Assembly: GCF_002917095.1 (NCBI RefSeq)
Contig: NZ_PQGA01000006.1
Span: forward strand, 186,001-250,000
Length of the DNA stretch: 64,000 nt
From: Paraburkholderia eburnea
GTDB lineage: Bacteria > Pseudomonadota > Gammaproteobacteria > Burkholderiales > Burkholderiaceae
Direction: 5' to 3'
In this document: positions 47,628 through 56,322 of the stretch, piece after piece
Layout of the letters: every line of letters starts with the position of its first letter
Position numbering within the stretch: position 1 is the first letter of the stretch
The notes under the pieces: generated by a model
Seen by the model: only the letters and a program-made list of their open reading frames with translations
Told to the model about the DNA's origin: nothing
The model's database searches: none
Position numbers and translations under genes: made by a program

Positions 47628-49826
47628 TCAGGGGAGCGGGACGGAGTTCATCGGATTCTTTGCCATCGCATCGAGCAACGGCTTGGTACGCTCGGCGCGT
47701 TGCTCGTTAACTACTCCGAGGCTTTCGTGCGGCGCTTTAGGAACAAGGTCCTCGTCTGGGAACACACCCGCTACGTTGTATTTGCTGTTGGCCTCAACGT
47801 ACTGCTTTGTGATCGCATCGAATTGGTCATATGCGCCGTTCCCCACATCAGAAAACTTACTGGACGGAATTCGCCAATCTGCAATTGCACGTAGCGCCAA
47901 CGCGCGATTGGCATCATCAATCGCCCTCGCCTGTCCAATCGAAACATCGAAGGCGGTCGCACACCGATGGTTCAATTCACCACTCATTACCGCAGAATGG
48001 TACGAACTCGGACCGGTATGCTCGTTCATGAAGCGAAGCTTGCCCTCGTTGGGTGTCTCCTGGCGAATGACCATGATCTGCCCCGCAGTTGGCGGCCGGG
48101 TGCTAAAAACGTCCAACACCTTTGTCTGGTCGAGTTCACCCTTGCCTTCATTGAGCGCTTCCTGTACCTCCGAAACTGACGGCAAAGCGGCCCCGTTGGG
48201 TCCGTACGATGGCCATGCCTGAGTTTCTGGCGCAAGCGTCTGCAGGTCGCTGGCAGCGACTGCGATCGACGCTTCCAGTTCGTCCGTTGACTGGATGTTG
48301 GCTGAAATATCGCTGTCGCTGTATCCCCAAATTTTCTTGCCCCCCGTACCTACCACGGTGTTGTCCTCCATCGCGGGCGTAAAGGCGTTGGGTAGTTCAG
48401 GCGCATTGATGTGCCGGGTCGTACCGACCTTGACGCTAGCGCGTTTAAGCATTTCGTCGGACATGCTTGTCATGGTGGATGATTCCCCCGGCTCGCGAAC
48501 CGTGTACTGATGAGGCGCAGTACCGACCTTCTCCGGTTGCCCATTGCGTTTGCGCCGCGTAAATAAACGCTGAAAGAACTGACTGGAGATCAGCTTGATT
48601 GTCTCTTTGGCTCCGGCAGCAGGGGTCGCGTCCTGCGACTCCGGCAACCCCAACGTGCCCATACCAGCCACGCCAGTAAGTCCCACGGTCGCGTCTTCAG
48701 GGGACCAATATATCGTGACGAATCCGCGATTATCACGCTCGGCAAACTGAAGATTCATTTTCTCCGAATCGGTACCGGTAACCTCTTGCGGCCCGGTCAG
48801 ACGCACAGCCTTCGCTGGCCCCCACTGGGGACCGGTAATGCCATAGTTATCCTGACCCGGCGTCCACTGAAGATCTCCAAGAGGTGGCGCACTGTGTTTT
48901 GCCGCGTTCACCAACCCGACAATATTTCCAAGAGTCTTTGCGCGCGCATAGGTCGTCTGTTGCGTCTCGCCTGTCTGGGTGAGCCGATCCATCAACTCTT
49001 CGCGCAGCGAGTAAGGGCTGTCGATCAGGATCAGATTATCAGCGGGCCGATCAGCGGCGCCTTTGCTACCCAATAGGCCTTCTGCGAGAAACGCCTGAGC
49101 CAGCAGGGTGATCATGGTCCCCTGACTATGAGCGATGATGTTCACCGTCTCATTCGCGTCAACCAGACGGATCTGACGTACCAGCGCGGCCAGTCGCTTA
49201 GCCGCGAGAATCATGTAGTGCCGGTTTGGGCAAGCATAGAGCGGATGCGTAGGGTCACCCTGAAGCTTGTTCAAGGTCCACGTTTTGAAACCGCCCTTGA
49301 AGGCCGTGTTGAACATGTCCACAAGATTTGTGGTCGCGTTCGCGAACATACCGCCGTTCTTGCACAATCCAGGGTCCAGTCGGTTACCGTACTTATCGAT
49401 GTTCTGTCCGTTGCGTTTTTGCTTCGCCGGATCAATTGATAAGTCATCCTTCCCAGCCTTGAAGCCCCAGTAGAAAGGGATCAACGGGCTATACGTATTG
49501 TCAGTGGCAAGCCGTCGATACATTTTGTCGTCGAGGTCCTTCATCAGGTCCTTCGACGTGACCGGGCTCGCGTCATTGGCCATGCGTCCATGCGAATATT
49601 CCGCGGCGACAAAGTCGCTGCGACCCAAGCGATCGTTCAGGCCTTCACAGAAGCCCTTCTCTACGTGGCCAAAGTCGGTCCCGAGATCATTCACCCCGTG
49701 AATCAGGATTGTCGTGCAGGGAAACCGGGACTTCACATCAACCGGAACGCACATGAGGTCATTCCGATTGGGATACAGCGGAGCCGACCCCTCCCCTACA
49801 ACTGTCTGATTGCTCTGATCGCTCAT
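47628..49826 (-). CDS. tle3: T6SS lipase effector Tle3
   Basis: The 732-residue effector has an alpha/beta-hydrolase core: TTILIHGVNDLGTDFGHVEK at about 38, the nucleophile elbow IIAHSQGTMI with S234, LILIDSPYSL with D269, and a later histidine region (NEHTGPSSYHSAVMSGELNH, about 620). The elbow reads AHSQG instead of the usual GHSQG. The C-terminal part corresponds to the DUF3274 region of Tle3 proteins. It attacks membrane phospholipids of target cells. It starts 2 bp after vgrG and precedes tla3; the tli3 immunity gene normally found in such loci is missing. Confidence 0.88.
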   Translation of the reverse strand: MSDQSNQTVVGEGSAPLYPNRNDLMCVPVDVKSRFPCTTILIHGVNDLGTDFGHVEKGFCEGLNDRLGRSDFVAAEYSHGRMANDASPVTSKDLMKDLDDKMYRRLATDNTYSPLIPFYWGFKAGKDDLSIDPAKQKRNGQNIDKYGNRLDPGLCKNGGMFANATTNLVDMFNTAFKGGFKTWTLNKLQGDPTHPLYACPNRHYMILAAKRLAALVRQIRLVDANETVNIIAHSQGTMITLLAQAFLAEGLLGSKGAADRPADNLILIDSPYSLREELMDRLTQTGETQQTTYARAKTLGNIVGLVNAAKHSAPPLGDLQWTPGQDNYGITGPQWGPAKAVRLTGPQEVTGTDSEKMNLQFAERDNRGFVTIYWSPEDATVGLTGVAGMGTLGLPESQDATPAAGAKETIKLISSQFFQRLFTRRKRNGQPEKVGTAPHQYTVREPGESSTMTSMSDEMLKRASVKVGTTRHINAPELPNAFTPAMEDNTVVGTGGKKIWGYSDSDISANIQSTDELEASIAVAASDLQTLAPETQAWPSYGPNGAALPSVSEVQEALNEGKGELDQTKVLDVFSTRPPTAGQIMVIRQETPNEGKLRFMNEHTGPSSYHSAVMSGELNHRCATAFDVSIGQARAIDDANRALALRAIADWRIPSSKFSDVGNGAYDQFDAITKQYVEANSKYNVAGVFPDEDLVPKAPHESLGVVNEQRAERTKPLLDAMAKNPMNSVPLP

Positions 49827-49828
49827 TT

Positions 49829-52633
49829 CTATTTCACCGCGTCAAAAACTTTCACACTCGCGATATGCATCGCGTCGTCCGCCGTCAGTTGCGTCAGGCC
49901 CTGGCTATCCGAGACACCCTTGATCACCTGCCCGTTGCTCAACGCAATCTCGTAGGGGCGATTAGGAACCGGGTGCGGGTTCTCCGCTGAATCGGTGCCG
50001 GGATATCGTAATCGGAACTTCTGATCCGCGCCCTTGGCCCCGAAAGACGGAGGCGTGACCTTGTCAGTTGAGGGACCCACGAAGTCGTGGCCGGCGGTGT
50101 GCGCCGTGAAAGCACCGTTGGAACCCACGGTGATGCCGCTGCCGATCTTCATAAAGCTGCCGTCGGCTGCAACGAGACGAATGGTCTTGCCGCTGACCAC
50201 CACTTCGTCGCCGATCGACATGATCTGGATGCCCTTTTGTGCGGTTGCCGCTATCTCATCCTTCTGCGCCTGAAGCACCAGCTTCCCTTCACCCGCAATG
50301 GCACTCACACCCTCACCACGCCCGAACATGTGCATGCCTTTGCCTGCGGTTGCAGTGATACGCTGCCCCGCAGCCATCTGCAAATGTTGGTCGGCGACCT
50401 GGTCCACGTTCTGCTTCGCATACACAAGAGCGGTTTTGGGCGTGATGACCATCGAGCCAGCCTCGGCCCCGACAGCCACGATCGCGGGCGCCTGGCTGGC
50501 GGAACCAGCGGCCGATCCTGCTGCCGAACTGCCGGTACCGCTGCTTGATTCCCAATCCTTGAACGCGGCGGCCACCGCCTTCTGGCCCGCAGGATCGGAG
50601 GCCGTACCACCGTTCTGGCTCACATATTCGCCGAGAGAAGCGAAGAGCGACGTGCACTCGTCGAGCAGCTCCTGCAACTCCTTGCGATCGAGATGGGTGC
50701 CTTTAGCCTGCGTACGCGCGTAGGTGGTCAGCAACATGCCGCGTGCTGCTCGCACCGCAGCCGCTGCATCGGTACGGAGTTCCGCACCTTCCCCACGGTC
50801 ATCTCCTTTGCCATCCGTGCGCGGCTGCGTCAGATACCCTAAATTCAACTGGGAATGTGCGTGCTCGCTTGCAAGTTGAGCACTAATCTGCTCCGGCGTA
50901 TCGTCGAGTCGCAGCTGATTGGTACGCGAACCGGAGATCTCCTTGCTGACGACTCCAGTCAGGTATCGATTCCCTGGCAATGCCCCAGCCCGACTGAAGG
51001 CAGCGGGCATGTTTTGGCCGTTGGCGAACACGCCTGAAACGTACATTCTGTCCGGATCACCATTCATGAAGTCCAGCAGCACCTCCATGCCGCCGCGTGG
51101 GAGCACGTGCTGGCCAAAGTTGGCGCCAGCCAGCCCGCCGAGCACGCGCACCGCCGCGCTATCAGCCGGCGTGCCTTGTGTCCCGGCGCCGCCCGCGTGC
51201 GCGTGGTCGACTTCGTCGAGGCCTTGAATCTGAACGAAGATCCGCCCGTACTCGTCGCAATGAACCTCCTCGCCGTCCGGCACCGTCACCTTGCCCGTGA
51301 TCGGGTAGACGCGCGGCAGGTCAACGCGCGGGTCGTAGAGCGGCGTGAGAGGGGTACCACGCGGCACCCCAGTGAATACATTCTCGTATCGGCTCGAATC
51401 AGAACCATCAATCGTCGATGGTCGCATGCGCGTGTTTGCCGACGCCGGCGGCGAGTCGAAAAGCCATCGACTCGCTGTGAACAACGACTGGGCGCGCTCA
51501 GACAGGTCTTTGGGAAGGTTGTTTTCGCCGCGATGATGGAGCGACGTAATGATCACGCGCCGATCGACTTCGTCGAGCCGATCCAGCTCGGGGTGACCGG
51601 TTACGGCAACCCACGTGCCCACCGCAAGGTTGCGGACACCGCTTGCACCGTCCATACGCACAGCCTGCCCGCCTTGCGCTGCGATTCGAGCGAGACCAAG
51701 CCGCTGGTTGTCGTCATCCGAATCGGCGATGTGCGGCGAGTCGATGCGGGAGTCAGACAGCAGCTTGCCAAGGTCGTTACCGGCTGAACCCTGGTCGACT
51801 CGCGTTGACCCTTGTACCTGGTCCATGCTGCTGGGCTTGTAGTCCCAGCTAACACGCCGTATCGAACCGACCACTAGCTGGCGGCCAGTTGTCAAATGCG
51901 TTATGGCGTCATTGGTTCCTATCGTTGCATCGGAGAGGTAAGGCACCGTTCTGGCAGGAGCCTGTTCCAGCTTTACCACGCTATCGAACAACACAAGCGA
52001 GTGAAAGGGCTGCTGGCTCAAATCCGCACTGCCTTGGCCACCGCCAGATTTGACAAACCACGCGATGCCTTCACGGCGGCACAACCGCCGGATGAAATCT
52101 GCATCGGATTCGTCAAACTGCAAGGTCTGCTCGCGCACCGGATATTTCGATGTGTCGAGGCGCGAGAGATCGATGTCGAAAGTCGCACCGAGCGTCGTGC
52201 TTTTCGTGCGCCACTCGCGAACCAGTGTCTGAATGATGTCGATCGTGCTTTTCGTGCGGAATATCCGCGTATTCACCCGGCGCTCAAGGATCGACAGCGC
52301 ATCGCGCACAACCAGTTGATATGTGGTTAGCGATCCGTCCGCCTCGCCCTCATGGGCATCTGTAACGATCCCGCAGATTGACTGTACGCCCCCAGCATCG
52401 GTGACGAGCTGGACCGTGATTGGCTGCCCGAGAAAGTTCTGAAGTGCGACGCCCGCGCTCGTTGAGATGCACGACAGTCGCCCTTCGATACCCCCGCAAA
52501 GGTCTTCCCGGATGTCCAGCCGCTGCAAAAACAGCAGATTGGCAAGGTCTGACTGCGAATCACGCCAGTACAGCCGGAATGGGCGCGTGTCCTGCGACGG
52601 GAGCGCGCCGATGAATACTCGCTGAATGTTCAC
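49829..52633 (-). CDS. vgrG: VgrG spike protein with C-terminal TTR-like effector-recruiting domain (operon B)
   Basis: A 934-residue VgrG. The gp27-like part (DIREDLCGGIEGRLSCISTS; EQTLQFDESDADFIRRLCRR) is followed by the OB domain (HCDEYGRIFVQIQGLDEVDH; LPRGGMEVLLDFMNGDPDRM) and a DUF2345 region (GKLVLQAQKDEIAATAQKGI). The last about 60 residues (PNRPYEIALSNGQVIKGVSD, SQGLTQLTADD) resemble the transthyretin-like extension that recruits lipase effectors in other VgrGs. The gene directly precedes tle3, so this tail is the expected docking site. A strong sigma-70-type promoter lies about 100 bp upstream. Confidence 0.95.
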   Translation of the reverse strand: MNIQRVFIGALPSQDTRPFRLYWRDSQSDLANLLFLQRLDIREDLCGGIEGRLSCISTSAGVALQNFLGQPITVQLVTDAGGVQSICGIVTDAHEGEADGSLTTYQLVVRDALSILERRVNTRIFRTKSTIDIIQTLVREWRTKSTTLGATFDIDLSRLDTSKYPVREQTLQFDESDADFIRRLCRREGIAWFVKSGGGQGSADLSQQPFHSLVLFDSVVKLEQAPARTVPYLSDATIGTNDAITHLTTGRQLVVGSIRRVSWDYKPSSMDQVQGSTRVDQGSAGNDLGKLLSDSRIDSPHIADSDDDNQRLGLARIAAQGGQAVRMDGASGVRNLAVGTWVAVTGHPELDRLDEVDRRVIITSLHHRGENNLPKDLSERAQSLFTASRWLFDSPPASANTRMRPSTIDGSDSSRYENVFTGVPRGTPLTPLYDPRVDLPRVYPITGKVTVPDGEEVHCDEYGRIFVQIQGLDEVDHAHAGGAGTQGTPADSAAVRVLGGLAGANFGQHVLPRGGMEVLLDFMNGDPDRMYVSGVFANGQNMPAAFSRAGALPGNRYLTGVVSKEISGSRTNQLRLDDTPEQISAQLASEHAHSQLNLGYLTQPRTDGKGDDRGEGAELRTDAAAAVRAARGMLLTTYARTQAKGTHLDRKELQELLDECTSLFASLGEYVSQNGGTASDPAGQKAVAAAFKDWESSSGTGSSAAGSAAGSASQAPAIVAVGAEAGSMVITPKTALVYAKQNVDQVADQHLQMAAGQRITATAGKGMHMFGRGEGVSAIAGEGKLVLQAQKDEIAATAQKGIQIMSIGDEVVVSGKTIRLVAADGSFMKIGSGITVGSNGAFTAHTAGHDFVGPSTDKVTPPSFGAKGADQKFRLRYPGTDSAENPHPVPNRPYEIALSNGQVIKGVSDSQGLTQLTADDAMHIASVKVFDAVK

Positions 52634-52738
52634 ATCCTGCTCCCCGGAAGGATTATCGGTGTTATGCGACTTGAATTAGATTCTTTGAATCTATCGCTTG
52701 TTGTTACACAGAAAGCTGCGCGAAGGAGTTTTTCGCCG

Positions 52739-52767
52739 AAAATATCAGGGCTAAAATGGGCTGTCAA
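52739..52767 (-). promoter_or_regulatory. Sigma-70-type promoter of vgrG operon B
   Basis: On the minus strand TTGACA (52762-52767) and TATTTT (52739-52744) are separated by 17 bases, near consensus. Transcription would start near 52732, leaving a leader of about 100 bases before the vgrG ATG at 52633. Confidence 0.65.
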
Positions 52768-52777
52768 TTATTGACAG
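52761..52777. promoter_or_regulatory. Inverted repeat overlapping the -35 box of vgrG operon B
   Basis: CTGTCAATTATTGACAG has 7-bp arms around three bases. It covers the -35 hexamer of the promoter above, so a protein bound here should block or modulate operon B. The regulator is unknown. Confidence 0.5.
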
Positions 52778-53184
52778 AGTTAAAATGACAAAATATGCAT
52801 TTCTTTCCGATTAATTTATCGCATTTCAACGAGAGGTAAGAAATTCCGGCCAAGTGGATTTGACAATAATGCGCCTTGAGTCGTCAGGCCGCGCCGGGGA
52901 TTCGTGGAATGCCCCGCTCACCTCCCTTGCCCCAGCCTGCCGGAACACTAAAGGCGCGGATACGACGCCCATACCGATTGATCACCAGGTCCTCTGTCGC
53001 AGCCAATCGTAGCTGGGGTTAGCCGTATCCCTCAGCCATCGAGAGGGGCGGCCTCGCTGCGCCAGCTCTTCACCAGGTATAAAAACTCAGCGCGGAAGAC
53101 ATAATCTAAACCAGAGATTTCCAGGAACAGTAAGAAATCGAAGCCAAAAATTAGTCTTTAAATATGGCGATATTTAAATTGTTA
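52778..53184. other. Intergenic stretch at the right border of the T6SS region
   Basis: About 400 bases. The part 52890-53040 read on the minus strand has a 40-codon fragment with coding character (LAATEDLVINRYGRRIRAFS) but no start and no recognised family; it may be a gene end left at the border. The rest is AT-rich and silent. Confidence 0.4.
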
Positions 53185-53619
53185 TTAAAGCGTTTCTGGA
53201 AGATCACGAAACACAGCCCACCCGGTGCAGTCAAAGAACACCCCAAACTCAAAAAATCCAAACATCCCTGGCATTGCCGACCCTCGTCGCCAGCCCCTGC
53301 CGGTCTCTACGTCGAGCGTGTCGTCGACCGCACCGTCCGCGTGTGGGCGACTTTCGCCGGCCGGGACGATCAGCAGTGCGTACGCTTCGGAAAATGTGCC
53401 AAGTTCGGCTTCCGCGAGCGCTCGGCGATTATTTTCTCGAGCGTGAAATACAGACACAGCCTTGACGGCGTCAATCGCCGCAACGTGTTCGGTCAGGCGG
53501 GTTACCAATTTAGCCGTTAACGCCTTGTCCGCTGCCGCCCAGTATTGCAAGAGCCTTCGTTGCTCCCAGACGGCGATGATGGCTCCTGAGGACATCTCCC
53601 GCGCCAGCGGCGGCAACAT
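53185..53619 (-). CDS. Hypothetical protein, 144 residues
   Basis: The frame reads well for most of its length (VWEQRRLLQYWAAADKALTA; ARENNRRALAEAELGTFSEA) and would be a soluble helical protein of unknown function. The ATG at 53619 has GGGAG upstream; a GTG at 53649 is the longer alternative. The opposite strand is also open, so coding status is not certain. Confidence 0.4.
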   Translation of the reverse strand: MLPPLAREMSSGAIIAVWEQRRLLQYWAAADKALTAKLVTRLTEHVAAIDAVKAVSVFHARENNRRALAEAELGTFSEAYALLIVPAGESRPHADGAVDDTLDVETGRGWRRGSAMPGMFGFFEFGVFFDCTGWAVFRDLPETL

Positions 53620-54295
53620 GAGGCTCCCAAACAAATGACGGATTTGCACCGGTGAACGGGCATTCGCGTGAACGATTAAAGGGACTGCTTCGGGTCGATA
53701 AGCCCCATTCGTCGCACGCCTGACGTCAATCGCCGTTCACCGACCTGGGGACAGGGATTTGCTATGCTTATACAACTGGTTGCACGAAGGCGCGATCGAT
53801 AGTAATGCAATCGGTTGCATAGAGAGCCAAGCGGATGCGAGAATTTCGAAAGCCTCCTCTATAACCAGGCTAACTTGTCGGCTCATCGACTGGATGTCAC
53901 TCCCGCACGCCTTACTCACCGCACCGGTCGAACGTCCTGCTCCGGATCGGAACTTGCCGCCCGCCTTGACCGCTCGATCGGTTACTTCTGGCACGCATCC
54001 CATCGACAGATCTATCGCGAACCGGCGCACCCGAAAAGGGGCGGGTCTGACCGGGCCGCCGCAGGAAGAATCCACACGTGGACGCAAACGCACCCAGGAT
54101 AACTGGCTTGAGCTGCTCAATGAAGCCCGGGCTGCGCTTCAGAAGCCCGTCCGCGCTTCCCGGTCTGGTCGCGCAAAGCCGGGGCCGGTCATCGGCAAGA
54201 GAGAACGCAAATAAGCGTTATATTCCACAGGAACAGCCGACAAAACTTTGCGATTGCCGGTTTTGAAGTTTCTGAAGTCCTTGAGTCAAGCAATC
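53620..54295. other. Region with doubtful coding potential
   Basis: A 151-codon plus-strand frame (53759-54214) spans this stretch. Only its C-terminal 60 residues have coding character (RTQDNWLELLNEARAALQKP, then a basic tail ending RERK); the rest does not. It could be a short basic protein or the end of a decayed gene upstream of the YciH gene. Confidence 0.35.
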
Positions 54296-54658
54296 ATGAA
54301 TAGCGGTTCGAAAAGCGGCCTAGTCTACTCGACAGACGGTGGCCGGATGTGTCCCGAATGCAGGCGCGTGCTCGCACAATGCGTATGCAAGACCACGGCC
54401 AAAGGCCGACCGGCCGGGGACGGAGTCGCGCGGGTCACTCGCGAGACCAAAGGCCGGGGCGGAAAAAGCGTCACTATCGTCAAAGGTTTAGCGCTCGACC
54501 CCGTTGCCCTCGCCTTGCTGGGCAAACAGATGCGTACAGCGTGCGGCTCAGGTGGAACGGTCAAGGATGGCATGATTGAAATCCAGGGCGATCATTGCGA
54601 GCGCGTCATCGAAGAACTTAAAAAAGCCGGCCATAGCGCGAAGCGGGCCGGAGGCTGA
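54296..54658 (+). CDS. yciH: YciH/SUI1-family translation factor-like protein
   Basis: A 120-residue protein with an N-terminal cysteine pair region (MCPECRRVLAQCVC) and the SUI1/eIF1 fold (TRETKGRGGKSVTIVKGLAL; GSGGTVKDGMIEIQGDHCER). YciH proteins affect start-codon selection and translation under stress. ATG 54296 gives the standard family length; the longer frame start at 54248 adds non-conserved residues. Confidence 0.9.
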   Translation: MNSGSKSGLVYSTDGGRMCPECRRVLAQCVCKTTAKGRPAGDGVARVTRETKGRGGKSVTIVKGLALDPVALALLGKQMRTACGSGGTVKDGMIEIQGDHCERVIEELKKAGHSAKRAGG

Positions 54659-54695
54659 CGCATTCGAAACGCGCAGTCATGCTGAAGAGGAACAA

Positions 54696-55358
54696 ATGAA
54701 GAAAGGAAAGCCCAAACTTACGCGTCTTGATGCTGAACGACTCTTCGAGGGACTACCCGCTGGGGACGTGAAAGTATCGAGCCGGCCCCAGAACCCGTTC
54801 GAAACCGGGGCATTTGATGCGGTGAAGCAGGTCAACCCGGTCAAGCGCGCCGACGACGAATCGCGGCTCTGGAAAGACAACCTGGTCACGCTCCCAGTGG
54901 GCATCGAACTGCCCGCTGGCTACGAAACGGTATCCGGCATACGCGAGGCCATGGCGCGGGCATGGCGCATGAAGTGGGTGCGGGAGGGAAACAACGAAGT
55001 TGTGGCCGAATTTCCGGAAGGATGGACAGCCGTTCGCCCGCAGAGCGGCCCCATCGAGTTGCGAGACGCCTCCGGCGTGGTCCGCGCGCTGTACGGATGG
55101 GCCGAGGATGCCGAAGTCAGGATTTTGCCCAGATATCTGGTCGAATCGCAGTCGAACAGTTCGAATGGGCTGGGCAGCCTGGTGGTTCGCGATCGTGAAA
55201 ACAACCGGATTCTCGAAAGATCGTCGATCTGGTCCGCTAAAACGGGCACCAACCATCCGGATTGGAGCAGGCTGTCGGTGTGGCTCAACTCAAACTATCC
55301 GCAGCATCTGGACCCGCTGCGTTACTGGAAGGATTGCGAAGAAAATCGCCAGGACTAG
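54696..55358 (+). CDS. Hypothetical protein, 220 residues
   Basis: A soluble protein of unknown family. The ATG at 54696 has GAGG seven bases upstream. Its N-terminus has a KKGKPKLTRLDAERLFEGLP segment, the middle has AEFPEGWTAVRPQSGPIELR and a beta-rich stretch (LYGWAEDAEVRILPRYLVES), and the end is DPLRYWKDCEEN. It starts 37 bp after the YciH gene on the same strand, so the two may share a transcript. Codon use matches the host. Confidence 0.65.
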   Translation: MKKGKPKLTRLDAERLFEGLPAGDVKVSSRPQNPFETGAFDAVKQVNPVKRADDESRLWKDNLVTLPVGIELPAGYETVSGIREAMARAWRMKWVREGNNEVVAEFPEGWTAVRPQSGPIELRDASGVVRALYGWAEDAEVRILPRYLVESQSNSSNGLGSLVVRDRENNRILERSSIWSAKTGTNHPDWSRLSVWLNSNYPQHLDPLRYWKDCEENRQD

Positions 55359-55425
55359 GCGAACCTCGCGGTTCGACTCTTGCACAGCAAACTCGCGCAT
55401 TCCGGCTGGACAACACCCGGTTTCC

Positions 55426-55740
55426 TTATGCGTCTTTCAGCCAGGGCATTTCCACGGGCGACACCACCAGTTGTCGGCCCGCCCGCTCCAATTCGAAAAT
55501 GAACCCGACCAGGATCATCGAATCGGCGTAGGGGATCGGGAATACATGAGGATTTTCCACGGCCAGCAGCGAGCGCGTGGGCGAGTTTGCCGTTACCGCG
55601 GCGTTTTCGCGGACACTCTCCAGTTCGTCAGCCATCGCCTGCCCACTGACTTTGACGACGCGGCTACGAAGGTCGCTGAAGGGTTCGATGCGCGCCCCGT
55701 CTTCGTTGTACTCGGCCACTTCATAAATGAACCAGCTCAT
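55426..55740 (-). CDS. Hypothetical protein, 104 residues
   Basis: The frame starts MSWFIYEVAEYNEDGARIEP at 55740 with GGGAGAGG upstream. It is acidic and soluble, with a hydrophobic strand near the C-terminus (ADSMILVGFIFELERAGRQL). No family recognised. It converges with the unknown gene at 54696-55358. Confidence 0.6.
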   Translation of the reverse strand: MSWFIYEVAEYNEDGARIEPFSDLRSRVVKVSGQAMADELESVRENAAVTANSPTRSLLAVENPHVFPIPYADSMILVGFIFELERAGRQLVVSPVEMPWLKDA

Positions 55741-55942
55741 TTGCCTCTCCCTGGAAAAAGGCAGCCATTCTAACAGTGGGCGGAAATGGCCCTTCCTGCA
55801 TGGCACGCTCCGGACGTAGCGTGACGTATCGAAGAATGAACGGGGCGTGCGGCCAATGGCCGGATCCGCACGCCGTCGCGATGAATTCGCTACGCACTGC
55901 CAACCGCCTTGTAGAAGACTTGCGGACCGGATGCCAACCAAG

Positions 55943-56227
55943 TCAGCCTGCGCGAATCTTCGCGGGGTTGCTTCGCGCAAGGAACTGGCGTATCTGCGCG
56001 AGGTGCCGGTCACCGACAGCCGTGTGAGCCGACTCGCCTGCCATCGCCCGTCGCGGGAACGGTGGCCATGCGCCGAGGTAACGGCACAGCGCGGAAACGA
56101 ACGGCCGTCTGCCTCCTACGGCCAGACGTTGCACAGCCGCCTCGACGCGCTTCGCGCCCACGTTCGCGAGCAGCCAGTCAATGGTCTGACGATCGTCGTC
56201 ATTCACGATGCGGATAAGCAATTCCAT
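55943..56227 (-). CDS. Small protein behind a LexA box (predicted SOS gene)
   Basis: A 94-residue basic protein (MELLIRIVNDDDRQTIDWLL, then ANVGAKRVEAAVQRL and an arginine-rich C-terminus). The ATG at 56227 has GGGAGGG upstream. A perfect LexA site lies 28 bp upstream, overlapping the likely -10, so the gene should be induced by DNA damage. No family recognised. Small SOS genes include cell-division inhibitors and toxin-like peptides; this one lacks a membrane helix. Confidence 0.65.
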   Translation of the reverse strand: MELLIRIVNDDDRQTIDWLLANVGAKRVEAAVQRLAVGGRRPFVSALCRYLGAWPPFPRRAMAGESAHTAVGDRHLAQIRQFLARSNPAKIRAG

Positions 56228-56255
56228 GTGACCCTCCCTACTGGACGTATACACA

Positions 56256-56275
56256 TACTGTTAATTTATACAGTA
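56256..56275. promoter_or_regulatory. LexA (SOS) box
   Basis: TACTGTTAATTTATACAGTA fits the CTGT-N8-ACAG consensus exactly, with TA flanks on both sides. It lies 28 bp upstream of the ATG at 56227. On the minus strand a TATAAA (56265-56270) inside the box can serve as -10, with TTGCGG (56286-56291) as a poor -35 at 15 bases. Confidence 0.85.
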
Positions 56276-56322
56276 TTTTGCTCGTCCGCAAGTTCGAGTC
56301 GCCTGGGCGCGCTTCCGCCGTC

